Assembly: GCA_017540355.1 (NCBI GenBank)
Contig: JAFYBE010000067.1
Span: 1 to 36,471, forward strand
Length of the DNA stretch: 36,471 nucleotides
Reading direction: 5' to 3'
DNA from: Lachnospiraceae bacterium
GTDB taxonomy: Bacteria > Bacillota > Clostridia > Lachnospirales > Lachnospiraceae
Shown: one piece after another, positions 1 to 8,852 of the stretch
Position numbering within the stretch: position 1 is the first letter of the stretch
Layout of the letters: the number at the start of each line of letters is the position of its first letter
Position numbers and translations under genes: made by a program
The notes under the pieces: model-generated
Told to the model about the DNA's origin: nothing
Database searches by the model: none
What the model saw: only the letters and a program-made list of their open reading frames with translations

Positions 1-580
<580 letters not shown>

Positions 581-622
581 CTATTATAGTGATGTCATAA
601 TAACTTACATATTAAAAAACAT

Positions 623-654
623 AAAAAAGGGCGCCAAATATCACATTTGACGCC
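623..654 (-). terminator. Rho-independent terminator after the SH3-domain gene
   Basis: On the minus strand the arms GGCGTCAAAT and ATTTGGCGCC form a 10-bp stem (one G-T pair) with a 5-nt loop, followed by C and six T. It lies about 95 nt past the stop codon at 750 and before gdhA. Confidence 0.8.
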
Positions 655-749
655 TTTGTCTTAACGATAATAACATATTGTATACAATTATGCAACACTA
701 AAATTCAATTATTTTTCTAAGATAATCTATGAATAAATAAGGCCTGTTT

Positions 750-2123
750 TTACCTCAGATACTCACTCTTGACGTATCCTACGGTGTTCTTGTACTTAAC
801 CTTTGTCCAGCCGTCAGACTGCTTCTCGACTATCTCAAGCTTCTCACCGCCGTATACAACACCAAGTTTATTGGAATCGGTTGAAGGCTTCTCTCTTACC
901 TTAACCGTATCCGTAGCCGTACCGGTTCCTGATGAAGGTGAATTCTTAGCAGCTTCGCTGTTAGTTGAAGATGACGAAGACGATGAAGAACTGTCTGTTT
1001 TCTTCGTGTTGTCTGCAGTATCTGTTTTATTATCCGTACTCTTGGTATTGTTATCGTTATCGTTATCGTTGCCGTTATTGTCATCGGCAGCATTATCATC
1101 ATTATCTTCCGTTGCTTCGGCAACTTCCGTTGCGGCGGGCTCTAAGAACTCGGACTTTATAAATGCTTCCTTATCTTCATACTGGATCTTCGACCAGCCG
1201 TTAGCCTTCTCCTCCAAAAGCGTGAACTCCTGTCCCACTTCTGCTTTGCCGACCTTATCAGCCTTCTCGGAATCGGATGCTCTGACATTAACCACCGTTA
1301 TGGCCTTAACCGTCTTAACAACCTCCTCAGGCTCTTCAGTCTCGGATTCGGTCTCAGACTCGGCTTCCGTTGATTCCTGCTCGGGAAGCTCGGCCTTTGC
1401 AAGTTCTTCTCCGACATCAACCTTCATCTGCACACCGAGTTCATCCATGAACTTTGCAAGCTCTGTGTTGGCTTCCATTATCTCGTTATACTTAACATTA
1501 ACCGTATTGCTTAAGTCCTGTACATCGTCCTGTACGGATACAATCTTACAATACTCGATTATCTTGTCATCCTGAGGATCTTCGTTGATATAGTATCTTC
1601 CGCTTTCATCGGCACATACATACCATACGTTCATACCCGGAACAAGTTCCTCAAACTCCTTAAGCTTTACTTCATAATGAACAAAAGCAAGATAAGACTT
1701 GTCTATCGGACCCGGCTTTGTATAGCAGATTATATTGGGATAGCTCTCAACATACTCCGACTTCTTCTGTATGACGATCTTCTCTTTGTCATCAAGTCCG
1801 CTTCTAAGTGACTCAATGGCCTCTATATCGCCGTCCGCCATAGCGGCATAATACTTCTTCATCAGGTTGTTGACTTCGGGATATGCATCCTTTTTAAGTG
1901 CCTCATCCGTGATGGCATATTCTTCGGTTACCTCGCTTGACTCTTCCGTAAGCACATTAACGGCTTCCTTGGATCTCTTGGCAATCTTCGAAGAAACGGT
2001 AACTGCCGTCACCAAAAGCACTATAAATGCCAGAACCGTAATGATTATCCTCTTATTATCTTTAACGAGTTCAACAACATCCTTTATCCATTCAACGAAC
2101 CCGTTTGCCTTCTTATTGTCCAC
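750..2123 (-). CDS. Membrane-anchored protein with two bacterial SH3 domains
   Basis: 457-residue protein. A short cytoplasmic N-terminus is followed by one membrane segment (about residues 25-43, IIITVLAFIVLLVTAVTV), then an extracellular alpha-helical region, an acidic linker, SH3b domain 1 (about 285-345), a low-complexity Asp/Asn/Ser/Thr linker and SH3b domain 2 at the very C-terminus (ends VGYVKSEYLR). SH3b domains usually bind peptidoglycan peptides, so a cell-wall attachment or sensing role is inferred; no catalytic domain is visible. The longest reading frame begins at 2171 inside tRNA-Arg and is rejected. The GTG at 2123 has AAGGAG 9 nt upstream and is chosen. The tRNA ends only 21 nt before this start, so both genes are probably on one transcript. 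A terminator follows at 623-654. Confidence 0.85.
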   Translation of the reverse strand: MDNKKANGFVEWIKDVVELVKDNKRIIITVLAFIVLLVTAVTVSSKIAKRSKEAVNVLTEESSEVTEEYAITDEALKKDAYPEVNNLMKKYYAAMADGDIEAIESLRSGLDDKEKIVIQKKSEYVESYPNIICYTKPGPIDKSYLAFVHYEVKLKEFEELVPGMNVWYVCADESGRYYINEDPQDDKIIEYCKIVSVQDDVQDLSNTVNVKYNEIMEANTELAKFMDELGVQMKVDVGEELAKAELPEQESTEAESETESETEEPEEVVKTVKAITVVNVRASDSEKADKVGKAEVGQEFTLLEEKANGWSKIQYEDKEAFIKSEFLEPAATEVAEATEDNDDNAADDNNGNDNDNDNNTKSTDNKTDTADNTKKTDSSSSSSSSSTNSEAAKNSPSSGTGTATDTVKVREKPSTDSNKLGVVYGGEKLEIVEKQSDGWTKVKYKNTVGYVKSEYLR

Positions 2124-2144
2124 GATACTACTCTCCTTAAAAAA

Positions 2145-2216
2145 TGTGCCCGACAGGAATCGAACCTGCATTAAAGGCGTCGGAGGCCTTCGTTCTATCC
2201 ATTAGACTACGGGCAC
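2145..2216 (-). tRNA. tRNA-Arg (anticodon CCG)
   Basis: The 7-bp acceptor stem (GTGCCCG with CGGGCAC), D arm, anticodon arm with AAGGC/GCCTT and loop CTCCGAC, and T arm with TTCGATTC all fold. The anticodon CCG reads the rare CGG arginine codon. The discriminator base is A and CCA is not encoded. Six T follow the 3' end at once, but they run into the SD of the SH3 gene with no hairpin other than the tRNA itself. Confidence 0.95.
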
Positions 2217-2244
2217 AGTGTAACATCTAATGGCGTTTCTCATT

Positions 2245-2264
2245 AATTGTTACGAAATTGTTAC
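2245..2264 (-). repeat. Direct repeat GTAACAATT with 11-bp period upstream of tRNA-Arg
   Basis: Minus strand: GTAACAATT, TC, GTAACAATT. Read as GTAACA-N5-GTAACA it resembles the paired hexamers bound by OmpR/PhoP-type regulators (B. subtilis PhoP favours TTAACA-N5-TTAACA). It lies just past the predicted start of the tRNA transcript. Function is unproven. Confidence 0.35.
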
Positions 2265-2273
2265 AGCCTATCT

Positions 2274-2302
2274 ATACTACCATATAACACTTCTATTGTC
2301 TA
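2274..2302 (-). promoter_or_regulatory. Candidate sigma-A promoter for tRNA-Arg and the SH3 gene
   Basis: TAGACA (-35, overlapping the stop of the upstream glycosyltransferase gene), 17-bp spacer, TAGTAT (-10). The start would be near 2267, leaving about 50 nt before the tRNA. The -10 is only a moderate match. Confidence 0.4.
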
Positions 2303-3846
2303 GCATATATGGTATAGCCTTCATCTTCCGCAAGCTCAGTCATCTTCTCTTCCACATACTTAAGTCGTGCCACATGATAACTGTAAAGCACCGGCCATTT
2401 CGCTTCATTGTACTTGCTGTCCCTAAGCTCCGGACATATCATGACATAATTACAGTCCTCGATATTCTCACACTCCTCAGGCACAACATCATGGTAGAAC
2501 TTAAGCACGTACTTCTGATAATCATCCGTATAATACATCTTATCTATCTTTGATGTATCTATCTTTGCAAAAACAGCCTCTATCTTATTCTCTCTGTCCG
2601 CAAAAGGCTCATTATAATAACTGCCGAACACTTTAACGAACGTCACAAAGAGGAAGATGCACATAAAGAATACACCGAAAACCGCCTTAACCTTATCAAC
2701 CGCATATGTCTCGAAGAATGAATAGAGTATATGCATAAGTCCGAACGATATTGGAATCATCAAAAAGCTTAAGACTCTCTGATACGGATGTACGCTCTGT
2801 ATGATAAGCATAATCGGAACAACAAGAAGTGATACCGATACGAATACACTCACAAACACCCTCGTCCTCTTATAATACAGCTGCTTCATCGCATTCATTG
2901 CATTCCACAGTATAAGCAGCACCGAAAGGCTTATAAGCATAATTCCCGAATAGCTGTAAAAATTCCCGAACAGTCCCGAAAAATACTGCGGAAGTGTATG
3001 GAAACATACCGATCTGTCGATGCTCTGTATATAAGGCGTCGCAAGCATATATTTCATACCGGTCGAAATCGACGCAAACGGATGCTTAAGCGCAATAACT
3101 GCCTGATGTACTCCGAACATCGCGCTTTCTGCATCTTTGCTTATAAGGTTGGCACCGATAGCCATCCATATTATGCTGTACATGGCAAAAGTCACCGCAC
3201 CTGCAGCTACGGCAGCCACGATAAGTCTCTTAAGCCTGTCGATGTATCTTTTCATAAGAAGATATACACCGCCGGTTACGCATGTGGGTATTACCCAATA
3301 TAAAGAACTCGGAACTATATACATACCCAACGCCAGCGCTGCAGCAAAGATTATATAGTTACGCTTTTTGTTCATTCCGATACCGATATGATAAATCTCA
3401 AAAATCGCCACAAGATAGCATGTCGTCGCAAGCGTATATCCTCTTCCCTGTACGGAGAGTCTGTATACCAGATATGCACCGGCATACATTGCGGTTGCGG
3501 CTGTCGCATAATACTTGTTCATAAATCTGGTGGAAATTTGATAAATAAGTATAAGATTGGCCACGGCAGCTATACAAGACACGCTTCTTAAGCCGATGTA
3601 TGGATTGCCAAAAAAATCAAATACCGCAGATATAACCGAATAACCCACATGATTGTTCGGAACAGGCCAGTGAATGGCCGCATATATCGGTCCTCTGCTT
3701 ATGAAATAATAGTAAGTATAGAGTTCGTCATACCACGGCTTGTTGGTAAACATCATTCGGATGTACTCTACGGCCATTATGACGATAAATACCGTTACGA
3801 CTATATTCTCTTTTAAAATCTGTGCTGTTTTTTTGATATTATTCAT
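2293..3846 (-). CDS. GT-C fold membrane glycosyltransferase (GT39/ArnT-like), second of pair
   Basis: 517-residue integral membrane protein with around ten hydrophobic segments. The first extracytoplasmic loop carries NKPWYDELYTYYY followed by a conserved-looking NNHVGYSV, the acidic plus His layout of GT-C (GT39/GT83-like) transferases that move sugars from polyprenyl-phosphate donors at the outer membrane face. Acceptor and sugar are unknown. The C-terminal soluble tail ends ARQ. The ATG at 3846 overlaps the TGA of the upstream gene (TGATG), so translation is probably coupled. The two proteins share layout but not close sequence, suggesting an old duplication or two steps of one glycan pathway. 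A role in cell-wall polymer decoration is inferred. Confidence 0.8.
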   Translation of the reverse strand: MNNIKKTAQILKENIVVTVFIVIMAVEYIRMMFTNKPWYDELYTYYYFISRGPIYAAIHWPVPNNHVGYSVISAVFDFFGNPYIGLRSVSCIAAVANLILIYQISTRFMNKYYATAATAMYAGAYLVYRLSVQGRGYTLATTCYLVAIFEIYHIGIGMNKKRNYIIFAAALALGMYIVPSSLYWVIPTCVTGGVYLLMKRYIDRLKRLIVAAVAAGAVTFAMYSIIWMAIGANLISKDAESAMFGVHQAVIALKHPFASISTGMKYMLATPYIQSIDRSVCFHTLPQYFSGLFGNFYSYSGIMLISLSVLLILWNAMNAMKQLYYKRTRVFVSVFVSVSLLVVPIMLIIQSVHPYQRVLSFLMIPISFGLMHILYSFFETYAVDKVKAVFGVFFMCIFLFVTFVKVFGSYYNEPFADRENKIEAVFAKIDTSKIDKMYYTDDYQKYVLKFYHDVVPEECENIEDCNYVMICPELRDSKYNEAKWPVLYSYHVARLKYVEEKMTELAEDEGYTIYARQ

Positions 3847-5384
3847 CAGTTTAATCCGTATATGTTTATCCAGTATCTCTCAATAAGACAGCTGTCAATA
3901 AGTTCTGAATCAACGCCCATTTCCTTCCAGTCAGCCACAATATCCTCTCTTGAATTGAAGCTTCCGAAAAAAAATACGTCCGGCTCATTCTTCGCAAGTC
4001 TTAAGACATCCTCATCGCTTAGCGAATCACTTACGTTATCATACATTTCAGGTATCAGTCTGTCAATCTCGGCATCATACAGATATACAGACACATCCGG
4101 CCTGTAGTAACCCATTATCGCAGTTACATGATCAAAATTGGTGATAACTGACGCTCCTGAAGGAATGAGTGTCATGGCTTCAGCCGCATGATCCATCTGG
4201 ATAATCTTCTTCCCCTCTTCTGCCTCAAATCCCGACATCGAAAGAACTCCGGTCAAAACAAACGGGCATAGCAAAACGACCGCCATTCTGCCTGAAAATA
4301 CTCTGCTTATCATGATTGCGACACCAAGCCACAATCCGCCCAGTGCAGGAATCATATATCTGTATACAAAGATCGGAGTACCCGCAATTGAAAGTATGAA
4401 TCCGCTCAAAACAACGATTGCAAGCGGGCTTATACATATGATGAGGTCAACGACATTATCACCCTCGTCGCTGTCCTTTCCCGCAGCTCTGCACTTTAAT
4501 ACAAACATCACAAAAGCCGCGCCCAGTGCAAGTACCGTTAGTCCCACAGCTATGTAAGGCATATATCTTATATAAGTCACCGGAAGCAATATAAACTTTA
4601 TGCACCCGGGAATACTGCGCATGGTAAGCGGTTGAATCCAGTAATTGCCGCTTATATTGCCCATCTGCGCCTTAAGCACGGGAAGCCATGGCGCATATGA
4701 CACCGCAGAAACCAGCATGCAGATAATCAGATGTATAAGCGCCTTCTTTTCAGTCGCCCTGTTTTTTATCATGATACAGAATAACGCCACATAGATTCCT
4801 GCAACGGCGATACACGCATAGTACTGCGTATAAGCCGTCAGTATTCCAAGCATCGTGAATATGATCCATGTCCCGTTTCCAGTCTCAGTCTCCTTATCGC
4901 ACATCCTAAGCGCAGTTAATACCTCTGCAGTTATAAGAAGCAACGCAAGCGAATACATCCTGATCTCTGTATAATATGTGTCAAGCTGCGGCATCAGGCT
5001 GATTAACAGCATAAAAAAGCCTGCAACAAAGACTCCGTATCTCTTCCTTATATACGTCAGTGCCAGGACGAACAGTCCGACCCATGGTAATATCGAGGCA
5101 GCTTTGGCTCCCTGTACCAGAGCACCTTTGCCCAAAAGCGCGGTATATACACTTGTGAAGGCCTTAAGATACATATAGTAAAAAGGCGGATGAACATCCT
5201 TGGCCGTGAGGCTTATGATATCAGCAAACCCACCCCTGATAAAGCCCATGGAAAAAGTCTCATCATACCATATGTCATTGCCGGATATAAAACGGCATAC
5301 AGAAAGTATCGCGATCAGGCTGACCGCGAAACAAATTATTCCTGCAATATTCAAAACCTTATCATCCGACCTGTTATCACGCAT
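3846..5384 (-). CDS. GT-C fold membrane glycosyltransferase (GT39-like), leaderless
   Basis: 512-residue multi-pass membrane protein. The GT39-type signature is clear near the N-terminus: NDIWYDETFS in the first external loop, then AKDVHPPFYYMYLKAF about 30 residues later, supplying the catalytic Asp/Glu and the HPP motif. It probably transfers a sugar from a lipid-phosphate carrier outside the membrane; the acceptor is unknown. There is no SD before the ATG at 5384. Instead a near-consensus promoter TTTACA-N17-TATACT ends 6 nt before the ATG, which puts the transcript start on the A of ATG. It is divergent from the plus-strand gene at 5437 and overlaps the downstream GT gene by 1 nt. Confidence 0.85.
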   Translation of the reverse strand: MRDNRSDDKVLNIAGIICFAVSLIAILSVCRFISGNDIWYDETFSMGFIRGGFADIISLTAKDVHPPFYYMYLKAFTSVYTALLGKGALVQGAKAASILPWVGLFVLALTYIRKRYGVFVAGFFMLLISLMPQLDTYYTEIRMYSLALLLITAEVLTALRMCDKETETGNGTWIIFTMLGILTAYTQYYACIAVAGIYVALFCIMIKNRATEKKALIHLIICMLVSAVSYAPWLPVLKAQMGNISGNYWIQPLTMRSIPGCIKFILLPVTYIRYMPYIAVGLTVLALGAAFVMFVLKCRAAGKDSDEGDNVVDLIICISPLAIVVLSGFILSIAGTPIFVYRYMIPALGGLWLGVAIMISRVFSGRMAVVLLCPFVLTGVLSMSGFEAEEGKKIIQMDHAAEAMTLIPSGASVITNFDHVTAIMGYYRPDVSVYLYDAEIDRLIPEMYDNVSDSLSDEDVLRLAKNEPDVFFFGSFNSREDIVADWKEMGVDSELIDSCLIERYWINIYGLN

Positions 5385-5390
5385 ATAATC

Positions 5391-5419
5391 AGTATATCAT
5401 TTGCCCACTTGTATGTAAA
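5391..5419 (-). promoter_or_regulatory. Sigma-A promoter giving a leaderless GT-C transcript (minus)
   Basis: TTTACA (5419-5414), 17-bp spacer, TATACT (5396-5391), then GATTAT and the ATG at 5384. Standard geometry puts +1 on the A of the start codon. It is interleaved with the opposite promoter at 5401-5429. Confidence 0.75.
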
Positions 5420-5429
5420 ATGCTATACT
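5401..5429 (+). promoter_or_regulatory. Sigma-A promoter giving a leaderless GT-C transcript (plus)
   Basis: TTGCCC (5401-5406), 17-bp spacer, TATACT (5424-5429), then 7 nt to the ATG at 5437. +1 is expected at 5436-5437. No SD exists upstream of the ATG. It occupies nearly the same DNA as the opposite promoter, so the two cannot readily be bound by polymerase at once. Confidence 0.7.
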
Positions 5430-5436
5430 TATCTTC

Positions 5437-6723
5437 ATGAAGAAGAGCAAAGACGATATAATCTGTACTTTAACGATCGTCCTGTCCTGGATGGTCAGGA
5501 TCATATATGTGCTTACTACAACCGTCGGCGAAAGGCAGCATGATCTGGGCTATGCCACCTTGTTAAGTGACGATAAAGTCAATCCCGGACATCTCGGATA
5601 CGTGGAATACATCGCAAAATTTCACCATCTTCCCGATTTTGATCCCTTTTCAATATTTTCATACTATCATCCTCCCGTTCATCATATAATAGCGGGAACG
5701 GTTGTTGATATCGCGCACAGGTTGGGTATAAGCGAGCCCTATGTATATGAGTTCATTCAGCTTCCGACCTGTATATACGGTTGTATTACCGTCTTTATCG
5801 CATACAGAATACTTAAGCTTTTATGCAGCGATTCACGTTATATCTGTATACCGCTTGCACTTATCGCCTTCCATCCCGGGCTTATATATATGTGCGGTAC
5901 GGTCAACAACGATATGCTTGCCGCAATGATAAGTTTTATATGCATATATAACAGCCTTTTATGGATCAATCGCGGATACAGAACAAAGGAACTTGTCTAT
6001 ATGGCTTTAAGTATTGGTATGGGCCTTATATCCAAGCTTAATGTCGCGGTTTTGATCTTCCCGATGGGCATGGTAATGCTGTCACACTTTATCAAAAGTA
6101 TTAAAGAGGGCCGACTTATAAGTTGCATAAAGCAATACCTGCTATTTGCCGTCATCTCCCTTCCCATAGGTCTGTCATGGACGGTACGCAACTTAATCCG
6201 CTTTGCTTCAAAGCCCGGTATTTCTTCGGCAACTCCGGAGTCCAATCAGTACCTCGGTTCCTATCCTCTATCGGAGATAATAGGTCTTCCCGTAAAGTCA
6301 TCGATATCATTCCCCTTCCATTCGGAGAATGCCGTATACTGTCACAATGCCTGGTCCATCCTTTTTAAGACTTCTCTTTTCAGTGAGATGTTTCCTGAGG
6401 ATATAACAGCACCGGCGCTTATGTTCTGCCGTCTGGCCTTCATAATTGCGGTACTGCTCGGCTTTGTATGTGCGATATTATCGCTTACACTTCCTATAGT
6501 CAGAATAAAGAAAGGTGACAAGGATACAGGACTGTTCCTTTTGGCAGGATATGCCTCTGTCCTCATCACCTATGTTCTTTTTGTAATAAAGTACCCTTAT
6601 ACCTGCAGTTGTGACTTCAGATACGTTCCTACCGCACTTCTGTATGCGGCCGTATCACTTATACCGCTGAGGGCATCTCTGTCAAGTGAGCCTGCGGTTC
6701 AGTCAGAGGTTCAAGCCAGTTAG
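5437..6723 (+). CDS. GT-C fold membrane glycosyltransferase, the only plus-strand gene
   Basis: 428-residue polytopic membrane protein. After the first membrane segment come ERQHDLGYA, GHLGYVEYIAKFHHLPD and FSYYHPPVHHIIAG, a GT-C layout with an acidic residue, a His-rich YHPPVHH motif and repeated hydrophobic helices. It is likely an ArnT/PMT-like transferase using a polyprenyl-phosphate sugar. The start at 5437 has no SD but sits 7 nt past a TATACT -10 element, so the mRNA is predicted to be leaderless. Its last 65 bp overlap, tail to tail, the end of the DUF5688 gene. I see no terminator after the stop. Acceptor and sugar are unknown; it may act with the two divergent GT-C genes. Confidence 0.8.
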   Translation: MKKSKDDIICTLTIVLSWMVRIIYVLTTTVGERQHDLGYATLLSDDKVNPGHLGYVEYIAKFHHLPDFDPFSIFSYYHPPVHHIIAGTVVDIAHRLGISEPYVYEFIQLPTCIYGCITVFIAYRILKLLCSDSRYICIPLALIAFHPGLIYMCGTVNNDMLAAMISFICIYNSLLWINRGYRTKELVYMALSIGMGLISKLNVAVLIFPMGMVMLSHFIKSIKEGRLISCIKQYLLFAVISLPIGLSWTVRNLIRFASKPGISSATPESNQYLGSYPLSEIIGLPVKSSISFPFHSENAVYCHNAWSILFKTSLFSEMFPEDITAPALMFCRLAFIIAVLLGFVCAILSLTLPIVRIKKGDKDTGLFLLAGYASVLITYVLFVIKYPYTCSCDFRYVPTALLYAAVSLIPLRASLSSEPAVQSEVQAS

Positions 6724-7642
6724 TGCTTCTGTGATATCTGTACGCATGGTCCGTCAGTACCTCTTCGGGTGTTAAATTCGTCGCATTTATCTCTTTTACC
6801 ATTTCAGAAAGATGCAATCCGTTTTCAGCCGCATCGTTTATCGCAACAACTATAACTTCATTTACCGAACTTGGAAGAAGATAAAAATCACAACCCAAAG
6901 TCTCGCCCACATCATGAAGCATACCCGGATAGGCTATTACGGCAGCGCCGTTGCTTTTTGACTGATTGGTGATGACATACATCATGGGATTAACGTCAAA
7001 GGTGTCTCTTAACATTTCTTCGATTCTTTGCTTTTCAGCGCTTTCATCTTCACCTTCATATCTTTCTTCAACCATCTCCATAAGTACGCTTACTATGTCT
7101 TTCATAATCGGCGGAGATTTGCGTGTTACCGAATTGATTGCATCCGTATAGAGTTTCTTTACGTTGATGGCCCACTCATCCATATGTTCATTCCTGATCA
7201 TAATTGATCCTTTTCCTATGCTGTCTTCCTCGATATCCACATAGAATACTACTGCCATATCATAAAACTCCACATGCGGAACTTCCTTAAGCTGCCTTCC
7301 GTTCTTATCCTTATCTATAAGTTTGATTGAAAGCCTTCTTCTCACCCACTCATAGTCCAAAAATCTATCCGCATCAAACTCAATTTCATCCCTGCACTCT
7401 GCTCTTGCAGCGATTATTCCCGTTGTAATATCCTGCAGGCTTTTGCCGTTTACATAGTCCTCATAGGCATCATCCAGATATATGTTGGGTGCCATTCTTG
7501 AACCCTTTTTTCTTATCGTCAGTCCGTTTTTTACGGTCGAATTGTTCTTCGTGACTTTATTGATCTTAACCGTATACTCATCCCCGTAATATTCATCAAG
7601 CTTCTCCCTTATGCTCTCCAAAAAATCATTGATATTGTTCAT
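6659..7642 (-). CDS. DUF5688 family protein
   Basis: 327-residue soluble protein without signal peptide or membrane segment. The whole-length pattern (N-terminal MNNINDFLESIREKL, a central NQSKSNGAAVIAYPG, then CDFYLLPSSVNEVIVV and a C-terminal NLTPEEVLTD) fits DUF5688, an uncharacterised family frequent in Lachnospiraceae, often in several copies per genome. No enzyme motif is recognisable. The start ATG at 7642 has an AAAGGAG SD. The efp terminator ends only 27 nt before this start, so the promoter is not obvious and expression may depend on read-through. The last 65 bp overlap the opposite GT-C gene. Function is unknown. Confidence 0.75.
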   Translation of the reverse strand: MNNINDFLESIREKLDEYYGDEYTVKINKVTKNNSTVKNGLTIRKKGSRMAPNIYLDDAYEDYVNGKSLQDITTGIIAARAECRDEIEFDADRFLDYEWVRRRLSIKLIDKDKNGRQLKEVPHVEFYDMAVVFYVDIEEDSIGKGSIMIRNEHMDEWAINVKKLYTDAINSVTRKSPPIMKDIVSVLMEMVEERYEGEDESAEKQRIEEMLRDTFDVNPMMYVITNQSKSNGAAVIAYPGMLHDVGETLGCDFYLLPSSVNEVIVVAINDAAENGLHLSEMVKEINATNLTPEEVLTDHAYRYHRSTNWLEPLTEPQAHLTEMPSAV

Positions 7643-7668
7643 TTACTTCTCCTTTCGTTTTTGCACAC

Positions 7669-7697
7669 AAAAAAGGCAACGATATGATCGTTGCCTT
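7669..7697 (-). terminator. Rho-independent terminator of efp
   Basis: A perfect 11-bp stem (minus strand AAGGCAACGAT with its complement) and a 3-nt loop, followed by a T run. It lies 23 nt past the efp stop and just before the DUF5688 SD. Confidence 0.9.
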
Positions 7698-7719
7698 AAT
7701 AAGTATTCTGCAGAAAAAA

Positions 7720-8277
7720 TTAAACTCTTGACAGATATTCTCCCGTACGTGTATCGATCTTGATTGTCTCACCCTGATCTACGAAGAGAGGAACCTGTAC
7801 CATTGCACCTGTCTCAACGGTAGCCGGCTTGGTAGCACCTGTAGCCGTATCACCCTTGAAGCCGGGCTCTGTCTCTGTGATGACCAACTCTACAAATAAC
7901 GGAGGCTCAACCGAGAATACCTCTCCCTTATGTGAGCAGACCTTACATACTTCATTCTCCTTAACGAACTTGAGCGCATCGCCGACTGCGTCCTGATTAA
8001 GCGCTACCTGCTCGTATGTCTCCTGATCCATGAAGTAGTACAGATCTCCGTCATTATACAGATACTGCATATCTTTTCTATCCACATGAGCCTTGGGGCA
8101 CTTCTCAGTAGGTCTGAATGTCTTCTCTACCACACCACCTGACTTGATGTTCTTAAGCTTTGTTCTGACAAAGGCTGCACCTTTACCGGGCTTAACATGC
8201 TGGAACTCAATAATCTGGTATACATTACCCTCAAGCTCTATAGTAACTCCATTTCTGAAATCACCTGCTGCTATCAT
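7720..8277 (-). CDS. efp: Elongation factor P
   Basis: 185 residues, the normal length for EF-P, which binds between the ribosomal P and E sites and rescues stalls at polyproline. The KOW-like N-terminal domain holds the loop [11 protein letters not shown]; Lys32 at its tip is the residue that some Firmicutes modify. The two OB domains end with the conserved [17 protein letters not shown]. The start at 8277 has AGGAGG 7 nt upstream. It sits 41 bp after yqeG. A weak promoter-like pair TTGAAA-N17-TAAACT (8344-8316) overlaps the end of yqeG. A strong terminator follows, so the transcript ends here. Confidence 0.97.
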   Translation of the reverse strand: MIAAGDFRNGVTIELEGNVYQIIEFQHVKPGKGAAFVRTKLKNIKSGGVVEKTFRPTEKCPKAHVDRKDMQYLYNDGDLYYFMDQETYEQVALNQDAVGDALKFVKENEVCKVCSHKGEVFSVEPPLFVELVITETEPGFKGDTATGATKPATVETGAMVQVPLFVDQGETIKIDTRTGEYLSRV

Positions 8278-8318
8278 ACATAATCCTCCTAATATTCGAC
8301 AAATAATTCCCTACTAGT

Positions 8319-8846
8319 TTATACTAAGTCAGAGCGTTTTTCAATACTCTTTTTCAACCTTTTTCTGTATTCTTTAAGGACAAAGTATTCGAGTCTTCTC
8401 TTAAGTATTATCTGTATCTCTTCATGCGGATCGATATACTTTACCATATATGACTTTATTCCCGCTCTTTTGGCTCCCCATACATCGGTAAATATCTGGT
8501 CTCCGACAGATATCGTATTATCAGTGTTCGTACCCATCATCTCACAGGCCTTTAAATAACCGCCGATTGCAGGCTTGCCGGCTTTATATATGGTATATAC
8601 ATTTACGTCCTTATTGAACAAGTCCACTCTTTCTTTCTTGTTATTGGATAAGAGTGTACATGCAAAACCGATCGCTTTAAGTCTTTTAAACAGCTCAATA
8701 CTTTTGTCATCTGCCGGAGCACCGTGAGTGACAAGGGTGTTGTCTATATCGTATATGATTCCTCTGACACCGGACTCATATAGTTTCTCATACGGTATCT
8801 CATATGCCGATTCATAGTATTCATCAGGATATAATCTTTCAAACAT
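8319..8846 (-). CDS. yqeG: YqeG-family HAD phosphatase, start moved to second ATG
   Basis: HAD-superfamily hydrolase of the YqeG (IIIA) family, 175 residues. Motif I is YDIDNTL with nucleophile Asp33 and Asp35; motif II is LLSNN; the motif III Lys is in GKPAIGG; motif IV is GDQIFTDV. YqeG is a widely conserved Firmicute protein, usually near ribosome or translation genes; the physiological substrate is not settled. The longest frame starts at 8852, but that ATG lies inside the promoter. TTGATT-N17-TATTAT puts +1 exactly at 8846, the A of the second ATG, and the protein then begins MFERLYPDEY, like B. subtilis YqeG. There is no SD, so the mRNA is predicted leaderless. It lies upstream of efp. 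Confidence 0.88.
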   Translation of the reverse strand: MFERLYPDEYYESAYEIPYEKLYESGVRGIIYDIDNTLVTHGAPADDKSIELFKRLKAIGFACTLLSNNKKERVDLFNKDVNVYTIYKAGKPAIGGYLKACEMMGTNTDNTISVGDQIFTDVWGAKRAGIKSYMVKYIDPHEEIQIILKRRLEYFVLKEYRKRLKKSIEKRSDLV

Positions 8847-8852
8847 AGTCAT

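Noticed and set aside
583-588. TATAAT upstream of gdhA
   Set aside because: It is so close that the transcript would lose most of the SD, and no -35 fits.
769-1575. Plus-strand open frame of 268 codons opposite the SH3 gene
   Set aside because: It mirrors the low-complexity Glu/Asp/Ser codons of the SH3 protein, has no SD and no family resemblance.
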